Positions 20,833 through 33,558 are shown, counted from the stretch's first letter. The stretch is 64,000 bases of DNA from Thinopyrum elongatum (GCA_011799875.1 CM022298.1:490585180-490649179); one strand, 5' to 3'. Translations and numbers: made by a program. Notes: a model not told the origin generated them from the sequence alone.

Positions 20833-22350
20833 TGATGACCCACAAGTATAGGGGATCTATTGTAGTCCTTTTGATAAGTAAGAGTGTCGAACCCAACAAG
20901 GAGCAGAAGGAAATGACAAGCGGTTTTCGGCAAGGTATTCTCTGCAAGTACTGAAATTATAGGTAACAGATAGCTTTGTGATGAGATAATTGGTAACGGG
21001 TAACAAGTAACAATAGTAACTAAGGTGTGGCAAGGTGGCCCAATCCTTTTTGTAGCAAAGTACAAGCCTGGACAAACTCTTATGTAAAGCAAAACGCTCC
21101 CGAGGACACATGGGAATTACTGTCAAGCTAGTTTTCATCATGCTCATATGATTCGCGTTCGTTACTTTGATAATTTGATATGTGGGTGGACCGGTGCTTG
21201 GGTGCTGTCCTTCCTTGGACAAGCTTCCCACTTATGATTAACCCCTCTCGCAAGCATCCATAACTATGAAAGAAGAATTAAGATAAATCTAACCATAGCA
21301 TGAAACATATGGATCCAAATCAGCCCCTTACGAAGCAACGTATAAACTAGGGTTTAAGCTTCTGTCACTCTAGCAACCCATCATCTACTTGTTACTTCCC
21401 AATGCCTCCCCCTAGGCCCAAATCATGGTGAAGTGTCATGTAGTCGACGTTCACATAACACCACTAGAGGAAAGACAACATACATCTCATCAAAATATCG
21501 AACGAATACCAAATTCACATGATTACTTATAACAAGACTTCTCCCATGTCCTCAGGAACAAACATAACTACTCACAAAGCATATTCATGTTCATAATCAG
21601 AGGAGTATTAATTATCATTAAGGATCTAAACATATGATCTTCCACCGAATAAACCAACTAGCATCAACTACAAGGAGTAATCAACACTACTAGCAACCCA
21701 CAGGTACCAATCTGAGGTTTTGAGACAAAGATCGGATACAAGAGATGAACTAGGGTTTAAGAGGAGATGGTGCTGGTGAAGATGTTGATGGAGATTGACC
21801 CCCTCTCGATGAGAGGATCGTTGGTGATGACGATGGCTTCGATTTCCCCCTCCCGGAGGGAAGTTTCCCCAGCAGAACAGCTCCACCGGAGCCCTAGATT
21901 GGTTCTGCCCAGGTTCCGCCTCGAGACGGCGACGCTTCATCCCGAAAGCTTTCTTCTGATTTTTTCCATGTCAAAACACATCATATAGTAGAAGATGGGC
22001 ACCGGAGGCCTGCCAGGGGCCCACAAGGTAGGGGGCGCGCCCAGGGGGTAGGGCGCGCCCTCCACCCTTGTGGATGGCTGGTGGCCCCCCTCTGGTGCTT
22101 TCCTCGCCCAATATTTTTTATTAATTCCAAAATGACTCCGTGAAGTTTCAGGACTTTTGGATTTGTGCAGAATAGTCTCTAATATTTGCTCCTTTTCCAG
22201 CCCAGAATTCCAGCTGCCGGCATTCTCCCTCTTCATGTAAACCTTGTAAAATAAGAGAGAAAAGGCATAAGTATTGTGCCAAAATGTGTAATAATAGCCC
22301 ATAATGCAATAAATATCAATATAAAAGCATGATGACAAATGGACGTATCA
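20833..22350 (-). repeat. B3 3' LTR
   Basis: 1518 bp; the second copy at 29524-31027 has 1504 bp. It contains a GC-rich module with two GGCGCGCC palindromes at about 22029-22071 (plus-strand reading), largely lost from the other LTR. Confidence 0.93.
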
Positions 22351-22365
22351 ACTCCCCCAAGCTTA
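22351..22365 (-). other. Polypurine tract of B3
   Basis: The minus strand reads TAAGCTTGGGGGAGT, abutting the LTR. The central AAGCTTGGGGGAG recurs inside the element at about 23851-23864. Confidence 0.8.
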
Positions 22366-23989
22366 GACCTCGCTTGTCCTCAAGCGAAAGCTGAAATCGA
22401 AAAATATGTCCACATGTTTAGAGATAGAGGTGTCGATAAAATAAAATACGGACATGAGGGCATCATGATCATATTTAGAACAGCAACATATAATGTCATA
22501 TAATTTCTTATGCCAAAGTAACAATTCATTCACAAGGTAAAGTATGAATCAAAAACTTCATTAAAAACTAACAATCTATGATCTCAGTCATTGAAGCAAT
22601 TGCAATTTATCATAACATCGGAAAGAGTCAATTTAGGAGCTTTTCAGCAAGTCCACATACTCAACTATCATCTAGTCTTTCACAATTGCTAACACTCACG
22701 CAATACTTATGGGTTCAAAGCTTCAATCGGACACAGAGAAAGATAGGGGCTTATAGTTTCGTCTCCTATCCTTTTACCTCAATGGTAATGTCAACAATAA
22801 TACTTTATGTAAACCTACATCTGAGTGGGTATATATATCTAGATCTCTCCAACACATAGTGCTTGCCAAAACGAAAAAGTGTAAAAAGGAAAGGTGAAGA
22901 TCACCATGACTCTTGTATAAGGGTAGAAGATAAAAGTAGAAGATAGGCCCTTCGTAGAGGGAAGCAGAGGTTGTCATGCGCTTTTCTGGTTGGATGCACA
23001 AAATCTTAATGCAAAAGAATGTCACTTTATATTGCCGCTTGTGATAAAGAACTTTATTATGCAGTCCATCGCTTTTATTTCTTCCATATCACAAGTTCGT
23101 ATAAAGCTTATTTTCTTCACACTAATAGATCATACATATTTAGAGAGCAATTTTTATTGCTTGCACCGATGACAACTTACTTGAAGGATCTTACTCAATC
23201 CATAGGTAGGTATGGTAAAACTAGGTTTAAGGGATATTTGGATGCACAAGTAGTATCTCTACTTGTTGCAAAGAATTTGGCTAGCATAAGAGGGAAAAGC
23301 AAGCTCAACATGTTGGAGGATCCATGACAATATAACTTCTATTCGGATATAAGAAAACATAACCCATTATGTTGTCTTCCTTGTCCAACATCAACTTTTT
23401 AGCATGTCATATTTAAATGAGTGCTCACAATTACAAAAGATGTCCAAGATAGTATATTTATATGTGAAGCCTCTCTTTCTTTATTACTTCCTATTAATTG
23501 AAACAATGACCAAAACTATGTTTGTCAACACTCAACAAATTTTATTCATCATACTCTTTATATGTGAAATCATTACTCTCCATAAGTTCATTATATGATC
23601 TTTTTATTTCTTTTTATTCCTTTCTCTTATTTTATTCCCTCAAGATCATAGCAAGAAAGCAAAGCCCTCAACTCAAAACTACTCTTTATTATATAGCTCA
23701 CGGACTCGATTACATAGATAGATCTCGAAACAAAACTCAAAGCTAAATCATAGTAAAAACTTTATTCTACTAGATCAAGATATAACCAAAAGGATCGAAC
23801 TAAGAAAAATGATAAAAGTAAAGGTGTGATGGTGATACAATACCGGGGCACCTCCCCCAAGCTTGGCAGTTGCCAAGGGGAGTGCCCATACCCATGTAGT
23901 TATGTCTCTTTCTTCGGCGGTGGTGATGTGATATTCTTGACGATGATGCCCCTTAGGATGCGATTCTTTGCCTCGAGCTTATTATTTTG
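22366..23989. other. B3 3' non-coding region
   Basis: AT-rich, 1.6 kb, with no frame that I can support. It includes the second polypurine-like tract near 23851. Athila elements usually have a long non-coding or env-like region here. Confidence 0.65.
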
Positions 23990-24355
23990 CTACTTAAGAT
24001 CCATTATTTCCTTATGAAGTTTCCCCGTGATGGCTAGAGCTCCAATCACCCATGGATGCTTCATAGCTGCGGGGGAAAAAGCAACACTCTTTTTCATATT
24101 TTCATAAGAGAGAAATCTAGCATTGAGAGGAATGACCGAATTTGGAATTGCTGAGCTCTGAAGTTCCTCCAGCATGAATCCAGTTTGAAGACGAGAGGTG
24201 ACTTCTTGATCCTCCTCTATGTCATCCACTCTTTTCAAGTCAGCCTCCATCTCTTCCTCCGTTGATTGCCCGAAGTGGTCAGCTTCGTTGTTTGCTCTTG
24301 GCCCCGGTGTCGGATGAGAGACACGACTCTCTCCGACCGACTCTTACGAAGACAT
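23990..24355 (-). pseudogene. Small ORF downstream of pol in B3, one stop
   Basis: From an ATG at 24355 the frame meets a TAA three codons later (24344-24346) and then stays open to 23990. An internal ATG at 24250 gives 86 aa starting MEADLKRVDDIEEDQE and containing KKSVAFSPAAMKHPWVIGA. It has no transmembrane segment and no known domain. It occupies the place where some Athila elements have an env-like ORF, but nothing here looks like an envelope protein. Confidence 0.45.
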
Positions 24356-24682
24356 CTTGCTCCATTCTGCTACAAAAACAACTCAAAACAAAAATAGGGG
24401 ATTTTGCCGTGGTACGGTGGTGAAAACCTTCGGGAGATTATATAATGAATTTTTACCGACCAAAAGAAGTGTTGTGCAAGAAAACAGAATCCGGAGGGCA
24501 CACGAGGTGGCCACAAGGCAGGGGGGCGCGCCCAGGGGGGTAGGGCGCGCCCTCCACCCTTGTGGTCTCCTCGTGCGTCTTTCAGACTACTTTTAATTTT
24601 CCTAATTTTTTAAATATTCCAAAATGGAGAAAAATTGCTGTTAAAATAGTTTTGTAGCCGGTTTACTTACTGTACCACATAC

Positions 24683-26330
24683 CTATTCCTTTTCGGAGTC
24701 TGAAATGTTCTGGAAAGTATCCCTTATGTACTCCTCTGGTGTTATGGTATTAATAATATTTGTCTCAACATTTATGGGAGTACCTGAAATATAATGTTTG
24801 ATTCTTTGACCATTTACCACCTTCGGATTTGTGCCTTCGGTGTTGTTGATCTTGATGGCACTAGAATGATAAACCTCCTTGATAATGTAAGGACCTTCCC
24901 ATTTAGAGAGAAGCTTTCCTGCAAAAAATCCTAAACGAGAGTTGTATAGCAAAACATGATCACCTACATTAAACTCATGCTTTTGTATCCTTTTTCATGC
25001 CATCTTTTAACTTTTTCTTTAAACAACTTGGCATTCTCATAGGCTTGGGTTCTCCATTCATCAAGCGAGCTAATGTCAAATAACCTCTTCTCACCGGCAA
25101 GTTTGAAATCATAGTTGAGCTCTTTGATTGCCCAATAAGCTTTATGTTCTAGTTCAAGAGGTAAGTGACAAGCCTTTCCATAAACCATTTTATATGGAGA
25201 CATACCCATCGGGTTTTTATAAGCAGTTCTATAAGCCCATAATGCATCATCAAGTTTCTTAGACCAATTCTTTCTAGATCTATTAACAGTCTTTTGCAAA
25301 ATCAATTTAATCTCTCTATTGCTCAACTCTACTTGACCACTAGACTGAGGATGATATGGAGATGCAATTCTATGGTTGACATCATATTTAGCAATCATTT
25401 TACGGAAAGCACCATGAATAAAATGTGAACCACCATCAGTCATTAAATATCTTGGGACTACAAACCTCAGAAAAATAACTTCTTTAAGCATCTTAATAGA
25501 AGTGTTATGATCAGCACTACTAGTTGGAATAGCTTCTACCCACTTAGTAACGTAATCAACAACAACTAAAATATGTGTGTACCCATTAGAGGAAGGAAAA
25601 GGTCCCATATAATCAAAGCCCCATACATGAAATGGTTCAATAACAAGTGAATAATTCATAGGCATTTCCTGACGTCTACTAATATTACCAATTCTTTGGC
25701 ATTCATCACAAGACAAGACAAACTTACGAGCATCCTTGAAGAGAGCAGGCCAATAAAAAATAGATTGTAATACCTTGCGTGCAGTTCTATCTCCAGCATG
25801 GTGTCCTCCGTAAGCCTCGGAGTGACACTTGTGTAGGATCTGTTCCTGTTCATGCTCAGGTACACAACGTCTAATAACACCATCTACTCCTTCTTGATAA
25901 AGGTGTGGGTCATCCCAAAAGTAATGTCTTAAATCATAGAAAAACTTTTTCTTTTGCTGGTATGTGAAACTAGGTGGTATAAATTTAGCAACAATGTAAT
26001 TAGCATAATCAGCATACCATGGAGTATTATGAGAAGCATTTATGACAGCTAATTGCTCATTAGGAAAGCTATCATCAATAGGCAGTGGGTCATCAAGAAC
26101 ATTTTCTAACCTAGACAAGTTGTCTGCAACAGGGTTCTCAGCTCCCTTTCTATCAATAATATGCAAATCAAATTCTTGCAACAGGAGAACCCATCTAATA
26201 AGTCTAGGTTTAGCATCTTTCTTTTCCATAATATATTTAATAGCAGCATGATCAGTATGGACAGTTACTTTGGAATAAAAAATATAAGATCTGAACTTAT
26301 CACAAGCAAAAACAATTGCTAAAAATTCTT
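24683..26330 (-). pseudogene. B3 end of RNase H and integrase (broken)
   Basis: The frame 26229-24964 starts inside RNase H (preceded by TDHAAIKYI) and holds the integrase: zinc-finger residues in [20 protein letters not shown] and [13 protein letters not shown], then [34 protein letters not shown] and [16 protein letters not shown] for the D,D35E core. A 1-base loss near 24990 shifts the C-terminus into the frame 24952-24683 (WEGPYIIKEVYHS). The C-terminus shows no chromodomain, as expected for Athila. Confidence 0.92.
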
Positions 26331-27428
26331 TTCAGTAGTAGCATAATTTCTCTGGGCACTGTCTAGAGTTTTACTAGCATAATGAATAACATTCAATTTC
26401 TTATCAAATATTTGTCCTAGAACAGCACCAACAGCATAATCACTAGCATCACACATAATTTCAAAGGGTAAATTCCAATCAGGTGGCTGAACAATAGGAG
26501 CAGAAATCAAGGTTTTCTTAAGTATTTCAAATGCTTCTACACAATCATCATCAAAAACAAAAGGAACATCTTTTTGCAAGAGATTAGTGAGAGGCCTAGA
26601 AATTTTAGAGAAGTCTTTAATAAACCTCCTATAGAAACCAGCATGTCCAAGAAAACTTCTTATACCTTTGATATCTTTAGGACATGACATCTTTTCAATA
26701 GCATCTACTTTAGCTTTATCAACTTCAATACCTCTTTCAGAAATTTTATGCCCCAAGACAATAGCTTCATTAACCATAAAGTGGCACTTCTCCCAATTCA
26801 AGATGAGATTAGTTTCTTCACATCTCTACAAAACTCGATCAAGGTTGCTTAAGCAATCATCAAAAGAAGTTCCATAAACGGAGAAATCATCCATGAAAAC
26901 CTCAACAATCTTTTCACAAAAGTCAGAGAATATATCAGTCATACATCTTTGAAAGGTAGCAGGTGCATGGCATAAACCAAAAGGCATATGTCTATAAACA
27001 AAAGTACCGAAAGGGCAAGTAAAAGTGGTCTTTTCTTGGTCCTCTTTTGACACAGGTATTCGAGAGAAACCAGAATAACCATCTAGAAAGCAGAAATGTG
27101 TATGTTTGGATAGTCTTTCTAGCATTTGATCAATAAAAGGTAAAGGGTAATGATCTTTTCTAGTAGCCTTGTTTAATTTGCAAAAATCAATTACCATTCT
27201 ATAACCTGTAACAATTCTTTGTGGAATCAATTCATTCTTATCAGTAGGAACAACAGTAATACCTCCCTTCTTAGGGACACAATGAACAGGACTTACCCAT
27301 CTACTATGAGCAATAGGATAAATTATACCTGCCTCCAGAAGCTTTAGTATTTCATTTCTTACCACTTCTTTCATCTTAGGATTTAACCATCGTTGATGAT
27401 CAACAACTAGTTTGGCGTCAGGCTCCAT
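26319..27428 (-). pseudogene. B3 reverse transcriptase (broken)
   Basis: RT motifs in order: WVSPVHCVPKKGGITVV, RMVIDFCKLNKATRKDHYPL, FCFLDGYSGFSRIPV, FGTFVYRHMPFGLCHAPATF and the catalytic FMDD in VEVFMDDFSVYG. An in-frame TAG at 26826-26828 splits it. The second half (26801-26319) holds the thumb and the RNase H start (FEIMCDASDYAVGAVLGQ). A single-base deletion near 26330 ends the frame. Confidence 0.94.
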
Positions 27429-27440
27429 ATTAATTTTGTG

Positions 27441-28976
27441 CTAACATAGAGTGGGACTAATGCCCTTAAGATCATCAAGAGTATATCCAATAGCGGCACT
27501 GTGCTTTTTCAGAGTTTTCAATAATCTCTTTTCTTCATGCTCTGAAAGGTTAGCACTAATAATAACATGATATATCTTCTTTTCATCAAGATAAGCATAT
27601 TTCAAAGTATCAGGTAATTGTTTAAGCTCAAACACAGGATCACCCTTGGTTGGTGGAGGATCCCCAAGGATTTCAACAGGCAAATTGTGTTTCAAAATAG
27701 GCCCTTGATTAAAGAATATTTCATCTAATTCCTTTCTTTCATTCATAAACATATCATTTTCATGTTCTAGCAAATATTGTTCTAAAGGATCAGTAGGAGG
27801 CACGACAATAGAAGAAAGACCAATAATTTCATCCTTACTAGGTAGTTCTTTATCATGGGGTTGTCTACGAAATTTAGAGAAATTAAAATCATGAGACATA
27901 TCCCCAAAACTTACAGTAACAATTTCTTTCTCACAGTCCATCTTAGCATTAACAGTATTCAAGAAAGGTCTACCAAATATAATGGGACAAAAATCATCTT
28001 GTGGAGAACCAAGAACAAGAAAATTAGTAGGGTATTTAATTTTCCCACACAAGATTTCAACATCTCTAACAATCCCAATTGGTGAAATAGTATCTCTATT
28101 GGCAAGCTTAATAGTAACATCAATATTTTCTATCTCAGCAGGTGCAATATCATTCATAATTTCTTGATATAAGGTAAAAGGAATTGCACTCACACTAGCA
28201 CCCACATCACATAAGCCATGATAACAATGATCTCCTATTTTAACAGAAACAACAGGCATACCAACAACAGGTCTATGTTTATCTTTAATATTGGGTTTAG
28301 CAATTCTAGGAGCTTCATTACAGAAATAAATAACATGCCCATCAATATTATCGACCAGGAGATCTTTAACCATAGCAACACTAGGTTCAACTTTAATTTG
28401 TTCAGGGGGTGTAGGTGTTCTAGTATAACTCTTACGAACTACAGTTGAAGCTTTAGCATGTTCCTTTATTCTAACTGGAAAAGGTGGCTTCTCAATATAA
28501 GCAGTAGGAACAACAGGATCAACATTATAAGTAATAGTTTCTTCTTCAACTTTAATAGGTTCTACTACTTTTACTTCAATGGGAGGATGATATTTAAACC
28601 ACTTCTCCTTAGGGAGATCAACATGAGTAGCAAATGATTCACAGAAAGAAGCTACTATCTCAGAGTCAAGTCCATATTTAGTGCTAAATTCATGAAAAGC
28701 ATCGGTATACATGAAAGATTTAACACAATCAAAGTTAAGGTTTATACCTGACTCATTACCTTCATCGAGTTCCCAATCTTCAGAGTTGCATTTAATTCTT
28801 TCCAATAAATCCCATTTGAATTCAATAGTCTTCCTCATAAAAGAACCAGTACAAGAAGTATCGAGCATGGATTGATCATTACAAGAAAGCCGAGCATAAA
28901 AATTCTAAATAATAATTTCTCTTGAGAGCTCATGATTGGGGCATGAATATAACATTGATTTAAGCCTCCCCCAAGT
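27441..28976 (-). pseudogene. B3 gag end and aspartic protease
   Basis: 475 open codons from 28868, in the gag frame. The protease active site is CDVGASVSAIPF (V replaces the common L or S after D), with FCPIIFGRPFLNTVNAKMDC as the second conserved stretch. The frame ends in a TAG at 27441-27443, and RT continues in the same frame at 27428. The segment 28868-28976 is also open and continues gag. Confidence 0.9.
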
Positions 28977-29417
28977 TTAAGCGATACTTTCTCCTTCACG
29001 AGGCAAAAAATTATATATATAATTCCGATCACGATGAACCAGATGCATAGGATAAAACTTTTGATGAAATTCCAATTTCAATCGGTTGTAGTTCCATGAT
29101 CCAATATCATCACATAGCCTATACCATGTCAATGCCTTTCCCTTCAAAGATAAAGGAAAGACCTTCTTCTTGACATCATCCTCAGGAAAACCTGCAAGCT
29201 TAAATAATCCACAAACTTCATCCACATAGATTAGATGCATATCAGGGTGTAATGTTCCATCTCCTGCATAAGGATTAGCTAGCAGTTTCTCTATCATACC
29301 CGAAGGAATTTCATAATAAATATTTTCAGTAGGTTCAATAGGTTGAGGGGCAACTCTTTGCTCTTCCGGTCGGGGTGAAGATACCCCAAACAAACCCCTC
29401 AAAGGATTATTTTCCAT
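28977..29417 (-). pseudogene. B3 gag N-terminus
   Basis: Starts MENNPLRGLFGV at 29417 and contains VFPLSLKGKALTWYRL and the KLEFHQKFYPMHLVHR region of Retrotrans_gag. It ends in an in-frame TAA (28977-28979), after which the gag frame continues. Confidence 0.9.
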
Positions 29418-29494
29418 AGTGACAAGTGACAGTAAATTTCAGCACATAATATAAATGTTTCCTTACCAATTTCCACTCACCAAAGGCGCTTCAC

Positions 29495-29512
29495 TCCCCG
29501 GCAACGGCGCCA
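29495..29512 (-). other. Primer binding site of B3 (tRNA-Asp)
   Basis: The minus strand reads TGGCGCCGTTGCCGGGGA, the 18-nt site complementary to tRNA-Asp that is typical of Athila elements. It lies 11 nt from the LTR. Confidence 0.88.
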
Positions 29513-29523
29513 GAAAAGAGTCT

Positions 29524-31027
29524 TGATGACCCAGAAGTATAGGGGATCTATCATAGTCCTTTCGATAAGTAAGAGTGTCGAACCCAACAAGGAGTAGAAG
29601 GAAATGACAAGCGGTTTTCAGCAAGGTATTCTCTGCAAGCACTGAAATTATAGGTAACAGATAGCTTTGTGATAAGATAATTCGTAACGGGTGACAAGTA
29701 ACAATAGTAACTAAGGTGCAGCAAGGTGGCCCAATCCTTTTTGTAGCAAAGGACAAGCCTGGACAAACTCTTATATAAAGCAAAACACTCCCGAGGACAC
29801 ATGGGAATTACTGTCAAGCTAGTTTTCATCATGCTCATATGATTCGCGTTCGTTACTTTGATAATTTGATATGTGGGTGGACCAGTGCTTGGGTGCTGTC
29901 CTTCCTTGGAAAAGCTTCCCACTTATGATTAACCCCTCTCGCAAGCATCCGTAACTATGAAAGAAGAATTAAGATAAATCTAACCATAGCATGAAACATA
30001 TGGATCCAAATCAGCCCCTTACGAAGCAACGCATAAACTAGGGTTTAAGCTTCTGTCACTCTAGCAACCCATCATCTACTTGTTACTTCCCAATGCCTTC
30101 CCCTAGGCCCAAATCATGGTGAAGTGTCATGTAGTCGACGTTCACATAACACCACTAGAGGGAAAACAACATACATCTCATCAAAATATCGAACGAATAC
30201 CAAATTCACATGATTACTTATAACAAGACTTCTCCCATGTCCTCAGGAACAAACATAACTACTCACAAAGCATATTCATGTTCATAATCAGAGGAGTATT
30301 AATTATCATTAAGGATCTAAACATATGATCTTCCACCGAATAAACCAACTAGCATCAACTACAAGGAGTAATCAACACTACTAGCAACCCACAGGTACCA
30401 ATCTAAGGTTTTGAGACAAAGGTCGGATACAAGAGATGAACTAGGGTTTGAGAGGAGATGGTGTTGGTGAAGATGTTGATGGAGATTGACCCCCTCTCAA
30501 TGAGAGGATCGTTGGTGATGACGATGGCTTTGATTTCCCCCTCCCGGAGGGAAGTTTCCCCAGCAGAACAGCTCGGCCAGAGCCCTAGATTGGTTCTGCC
30601 CAGGTTTCACCTTGAGACGGCGATGCTTCATCCCGAAAGCTTTCTTCTGATTTTTTTCTAGGTCAAAACACACCATATAGCAGAAGATGGGCACCGGAGG
30701 CCTGCCAGGGGGCCCACAAGGTAGGGGCACGCCCTCCACCCTTGTGGATGGCTGGTGGCCCCCCTCTGGTGCTTTCTTCGCCCAATATTTTTTATTAATT
30801 CCAAAATGACTCTCCGTGAAGTTGCAGGACTTTTGGAGTTGTGCAGAATAGGTCTCTAATATTTGCTTCTTTTCCAGCCCAGAATTCCAGCTGCCGGCAT
30901 TCTCCCTCTTCATGCAAACCTTGTAAAATACGAGAGAAAAGGCGTAAGTATTGTGCCAAAATGTGTAATAACAGCCCATAATGCAATAAATATCAATATA
31001 AAAGCATGATGCAAAATGGATGTATCA
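29524..31027 (-). repeat. B3 5' LTR
   Basis: 1504 bp. The minus strand has TATATAA at about 29772-29779 as a TATA candidate; the other LTR has lost it by one change (near 21080). The GC-rich GGCGCGCC module is mostly deleted here (around 30718). Confidence 0.93.
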
Positions 31028-31896
31028 GCCACTGACGCCCTGTGCATTGATGGAGGTGCATCCTTGCATTCCTCCCACCGCCATCTTAAATAGTGGGCGC
31101 GTGAAGTCAATGTTGTGGAGCTAGTGGCAGATTCTTGGAAGCCACTCAAGTGGTCCCGCATGCCCATCATCTTTGATGACGAGGACCACCCTGACCGCAC
31201 CACCGCGGTGGGGTGTTTGCCTTGTTGGTCTCACCAACGGTCCGCAACCTCAAGATCACAAAGATATTGGTCGACGGCAGGGCCAGGTTGAATCTGATAT
31301 CCCCCAAGGTCATCAGCAAGCTCCAGATAGCAGACGAAGAGCTCAAGGATACTGGTACTTTTCAAGGGATCAACCCCGGCAGGAGTCGTCCTAAGGGGAA
31401 GATCACACTACCGGTAACATTCGGAGGGGAGTTAAACTACCGGACTAAGAAGATCGTGTTTGATGTGGTTGGCCTGCCCCTGCCGTACAATGGAATCCTT
31501 GGTCGCCCAGCCCAGGCAAAGTTCATGGCGGCATCCCACTATGCCTACAACACACTGAAGATGCCAGGACCAATGGGCGTCATTTCCATTCCATCAGACA
31601 AGAAGGACGCATTTATATGCATCAACAAGATGTACTGGGAAGCAGTCGCGGCAGAGGCCGCTGAAGCTACCGCTCTCGCCAAGGAAAGCAAGAAAGGGAA
31701 CAAAGCTATCAAGGATGCCATCAAGGAATCCGGGAAGCGCGCCTCTTCGGAGTGCGCTGCGCCTGTTGATGACTTGCCGAAGAGTTCCAATAGCAAGAGG
31801 TCAAAGGTTGCTGCACCCGCTGTGAAGAAGGTCCCGACAGGGCTGATTGGCGCTGATGGTACATTTACTATCAGTGCCACCCTCGACGACAAATAG
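31028..31896 (+). pseudogene. Element B1 end of gag and protease
   Basis: B1 resumes with the target copy GCCAC. After a short gag end with a stop (about 31093-31095) and a frameshift near 31208, the protease region is 31213-31896. The active site reads LVDGRARLNLIS, so two glycines of the usual DGGAGLN motif are changed to arginine. The second conserved stretch is YNGILGRPAQAKFMA. A lysine-rich linker follows. It ends in an in-frame TAG at 31894-31896. Confidence 0.88.
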
Positions 31897-33353
31897 GAAA
31901 GCGCGCTCATTGCCTTCCTACGGGCGAATGTCGATGTCTTTGCTTGGCAACCATCTGACATCCCCGGTGTTCCCAGGGAGGTAATCAAGCACCAGCTTGC
32001 TGTCTGCCCACATGCCCGGCCCGTCAAACAGAAGGTCAGAAAGCAAGCTTTGGAGCGGCAACAGTTTATTATCGAAGAGATCAAGAAACTTGAGGTAGCT
32101 AGTTTGGTAAGAGGGGTATTGCATCCTACTTGGTTGGCAAATCCAGTGGTAGTGCGCAAGGTGAATGGGAAATGGAGGCTTTGCATAGATTTCACAGATC
32201 TAAACAAAGCATGCCCGAAGGACCCATTCCCCTTGCCGCGCATCGACCAGATCATGGATTCCACCTCCGGGTGCGACCTGCTTTCCTTCTTGGATGCCTA
32301 CTCCGGGTACCACCAGATTTTCATGTCCAAGGAAGATGAAGAGAAGACCGCGTTTATAACCCCATGTGGTACGTACTGCTTTGTACGGATGCCCTTTGGG
32401 TTAAAAAGCACTGGATCCACTTTTGCGAGGGCGGTACAGATTGGCTTTGAGTCTCAGCTGCACAGAAATATTGAAGCCTACATGGACGACATAGTGGTCA
32501 AAACCAAGGACAAGTCAACTCTCATTCAGGACTTGGAAGAAACCTTTGCCAGTCTACGCAAGATCAACTTGAAGCTGAATCCAGAGAAATGTGTGTTTGG
32601 CATTCCTTCCGGCAAGCTACTTGGCTTCTTTGTGTCCCACCGGGGGATAGAAGCCAACCCCTACAAGATCAAGGCGATTGAGCAGATTCAAGCACCCAAG
32701 ACAGTTAAAGATGTGAGGCGTTTAACTGGATGTGTTGCCGTGCTAAGCAGGTTCATTTCCATGTCCGCCGAGCGCGCTCTGCCGTTCTTCAAAGTCTTGA
32801 AGAAGGCAAGGCCCATGGAGTGGACCCCAGAGGCAGACGCTGCCCTGCAAGACTTGAAGACCTATCTTTCCTCTGTTCCCACCTTAGTCGCTCCCAAACC
32901 GCAAGAGCCGTTGCTGCTATACTTAACGGCGACCAATCAAGTGGTTAGTGTAGCACTGGTGGCACAGCGGGAGGTGGATGAAACAGCAGTTGCAACCACC
33001 GCCCCCTCTGGTGAGGAAAGTGGACTCGTCCCGACAGGATCAGCTACAGATCAAATCAAAGAAGAGCGGGGCGACGGAGATAGTTCCAAGGTCGCGGCAA
33101 GGAAGAAAGTGGTGTAGCGACTAGTGTACTTCGTCAGCTCCCTGCCGCAGGAGGCTAGGTCGAGGTACTCTGGCGTGCAAAAGTTGATCTTTGGCCTCAA
33201 GGAAACTGCGCCACTACTTCCAAGCCCACGAGATCATGGTAGTCACCCGCTTCCCCTTGCAACGCATACTGAGGAACCCCGAGGCCACTGGCAGGATAGT
33301 GGAGTGGGATTTGGAGTGGTCCAGCTTTGGTTTAAAGTTTGAGAGCACATCAA
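31897..33353 (+). pseudogene. Element B1 reverse transcriptase and RNase H start, cut by CACTA
   Basis: Same frame as the protease. Motifs: WLANPVVVRKVNGKWRLCID, FLDAYSGYHQIFMSKEDEEK, VRMPFGLKSTGSTFARAV and the catalytic YMDD in EAYMDDIVVKTK. A TAG at 33115-33117 and a frameshift near 33204 break RNase H (RYSGVQKLIFGL, then SFGLKFESTS). The CACTA transposon starts at 33354, and the rest of B1 lies outside the window. Confidence 0.92.
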
Positions 33354-33368
33354 CACTACAAAAAAATA

Positions 33369-33558
33369 CACTTCCGTGATGATACGTGTTTGTCACAGTA
33401 GGTCATGTTTTCTATCATGCATGTACATCCATGACGATTTTATGACAGAATCAAGATAGTCATACCTGTGCTGTCGTAGAAGTGCTCCATGACAATACCA
33501 AAATTATCATCACGGAAGTGTTCACTTCCATGACGATAAATGTCGCGTCATGGAAGTG
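33369..33558. repeat. CACTA subterminal inverted repeats
   Basis: CACTTCCGTGATGAT at 33369-33383 is matched by its reverse complement at 33506-33520. CACTTCCATGACG (33523-33535) and CGTCATGGAAGTG (33546-33558) form a perfect 13-bp stem with a 10-nt loop. Such motifs are the usual binding sites of CACTA-encoded proteins. Confidence 0.85.

Larger units (their letters stand above)
20833..31027 (-). mobile_element. Element B3: complete Athila-type Gypsy, minus strand
   Basis: 10,195 bp. LTRs at 20833-22350 and 29524-31027 start TGATGACC and end GTATCA on the plus strand. A perfect 5-bp target duplication GCCAC stands at 20828-20832 and 31028-31032. A tRNA-Asp primer site, gag, protease, RT, RNase H and integrase run from right to left, followed by a long 3' region with a small ORF. 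Three in-frame stops and two single-base frameshifts disable gag-pol. Confidence 0.95.

Noticed and set aside
22578..23746. Short frames in the 3' region of B3
   Set aside because: AT-rich, under 105 codons, no motif, and not shared between strands or with known Athila genes.
33369..33558. Inverted repeats as a CRISPR array or MITE
   Set aside because: They lie within 210 bp of a CACTA terminus in a eukaryotic transposon setting and have no regular spacer pattern.
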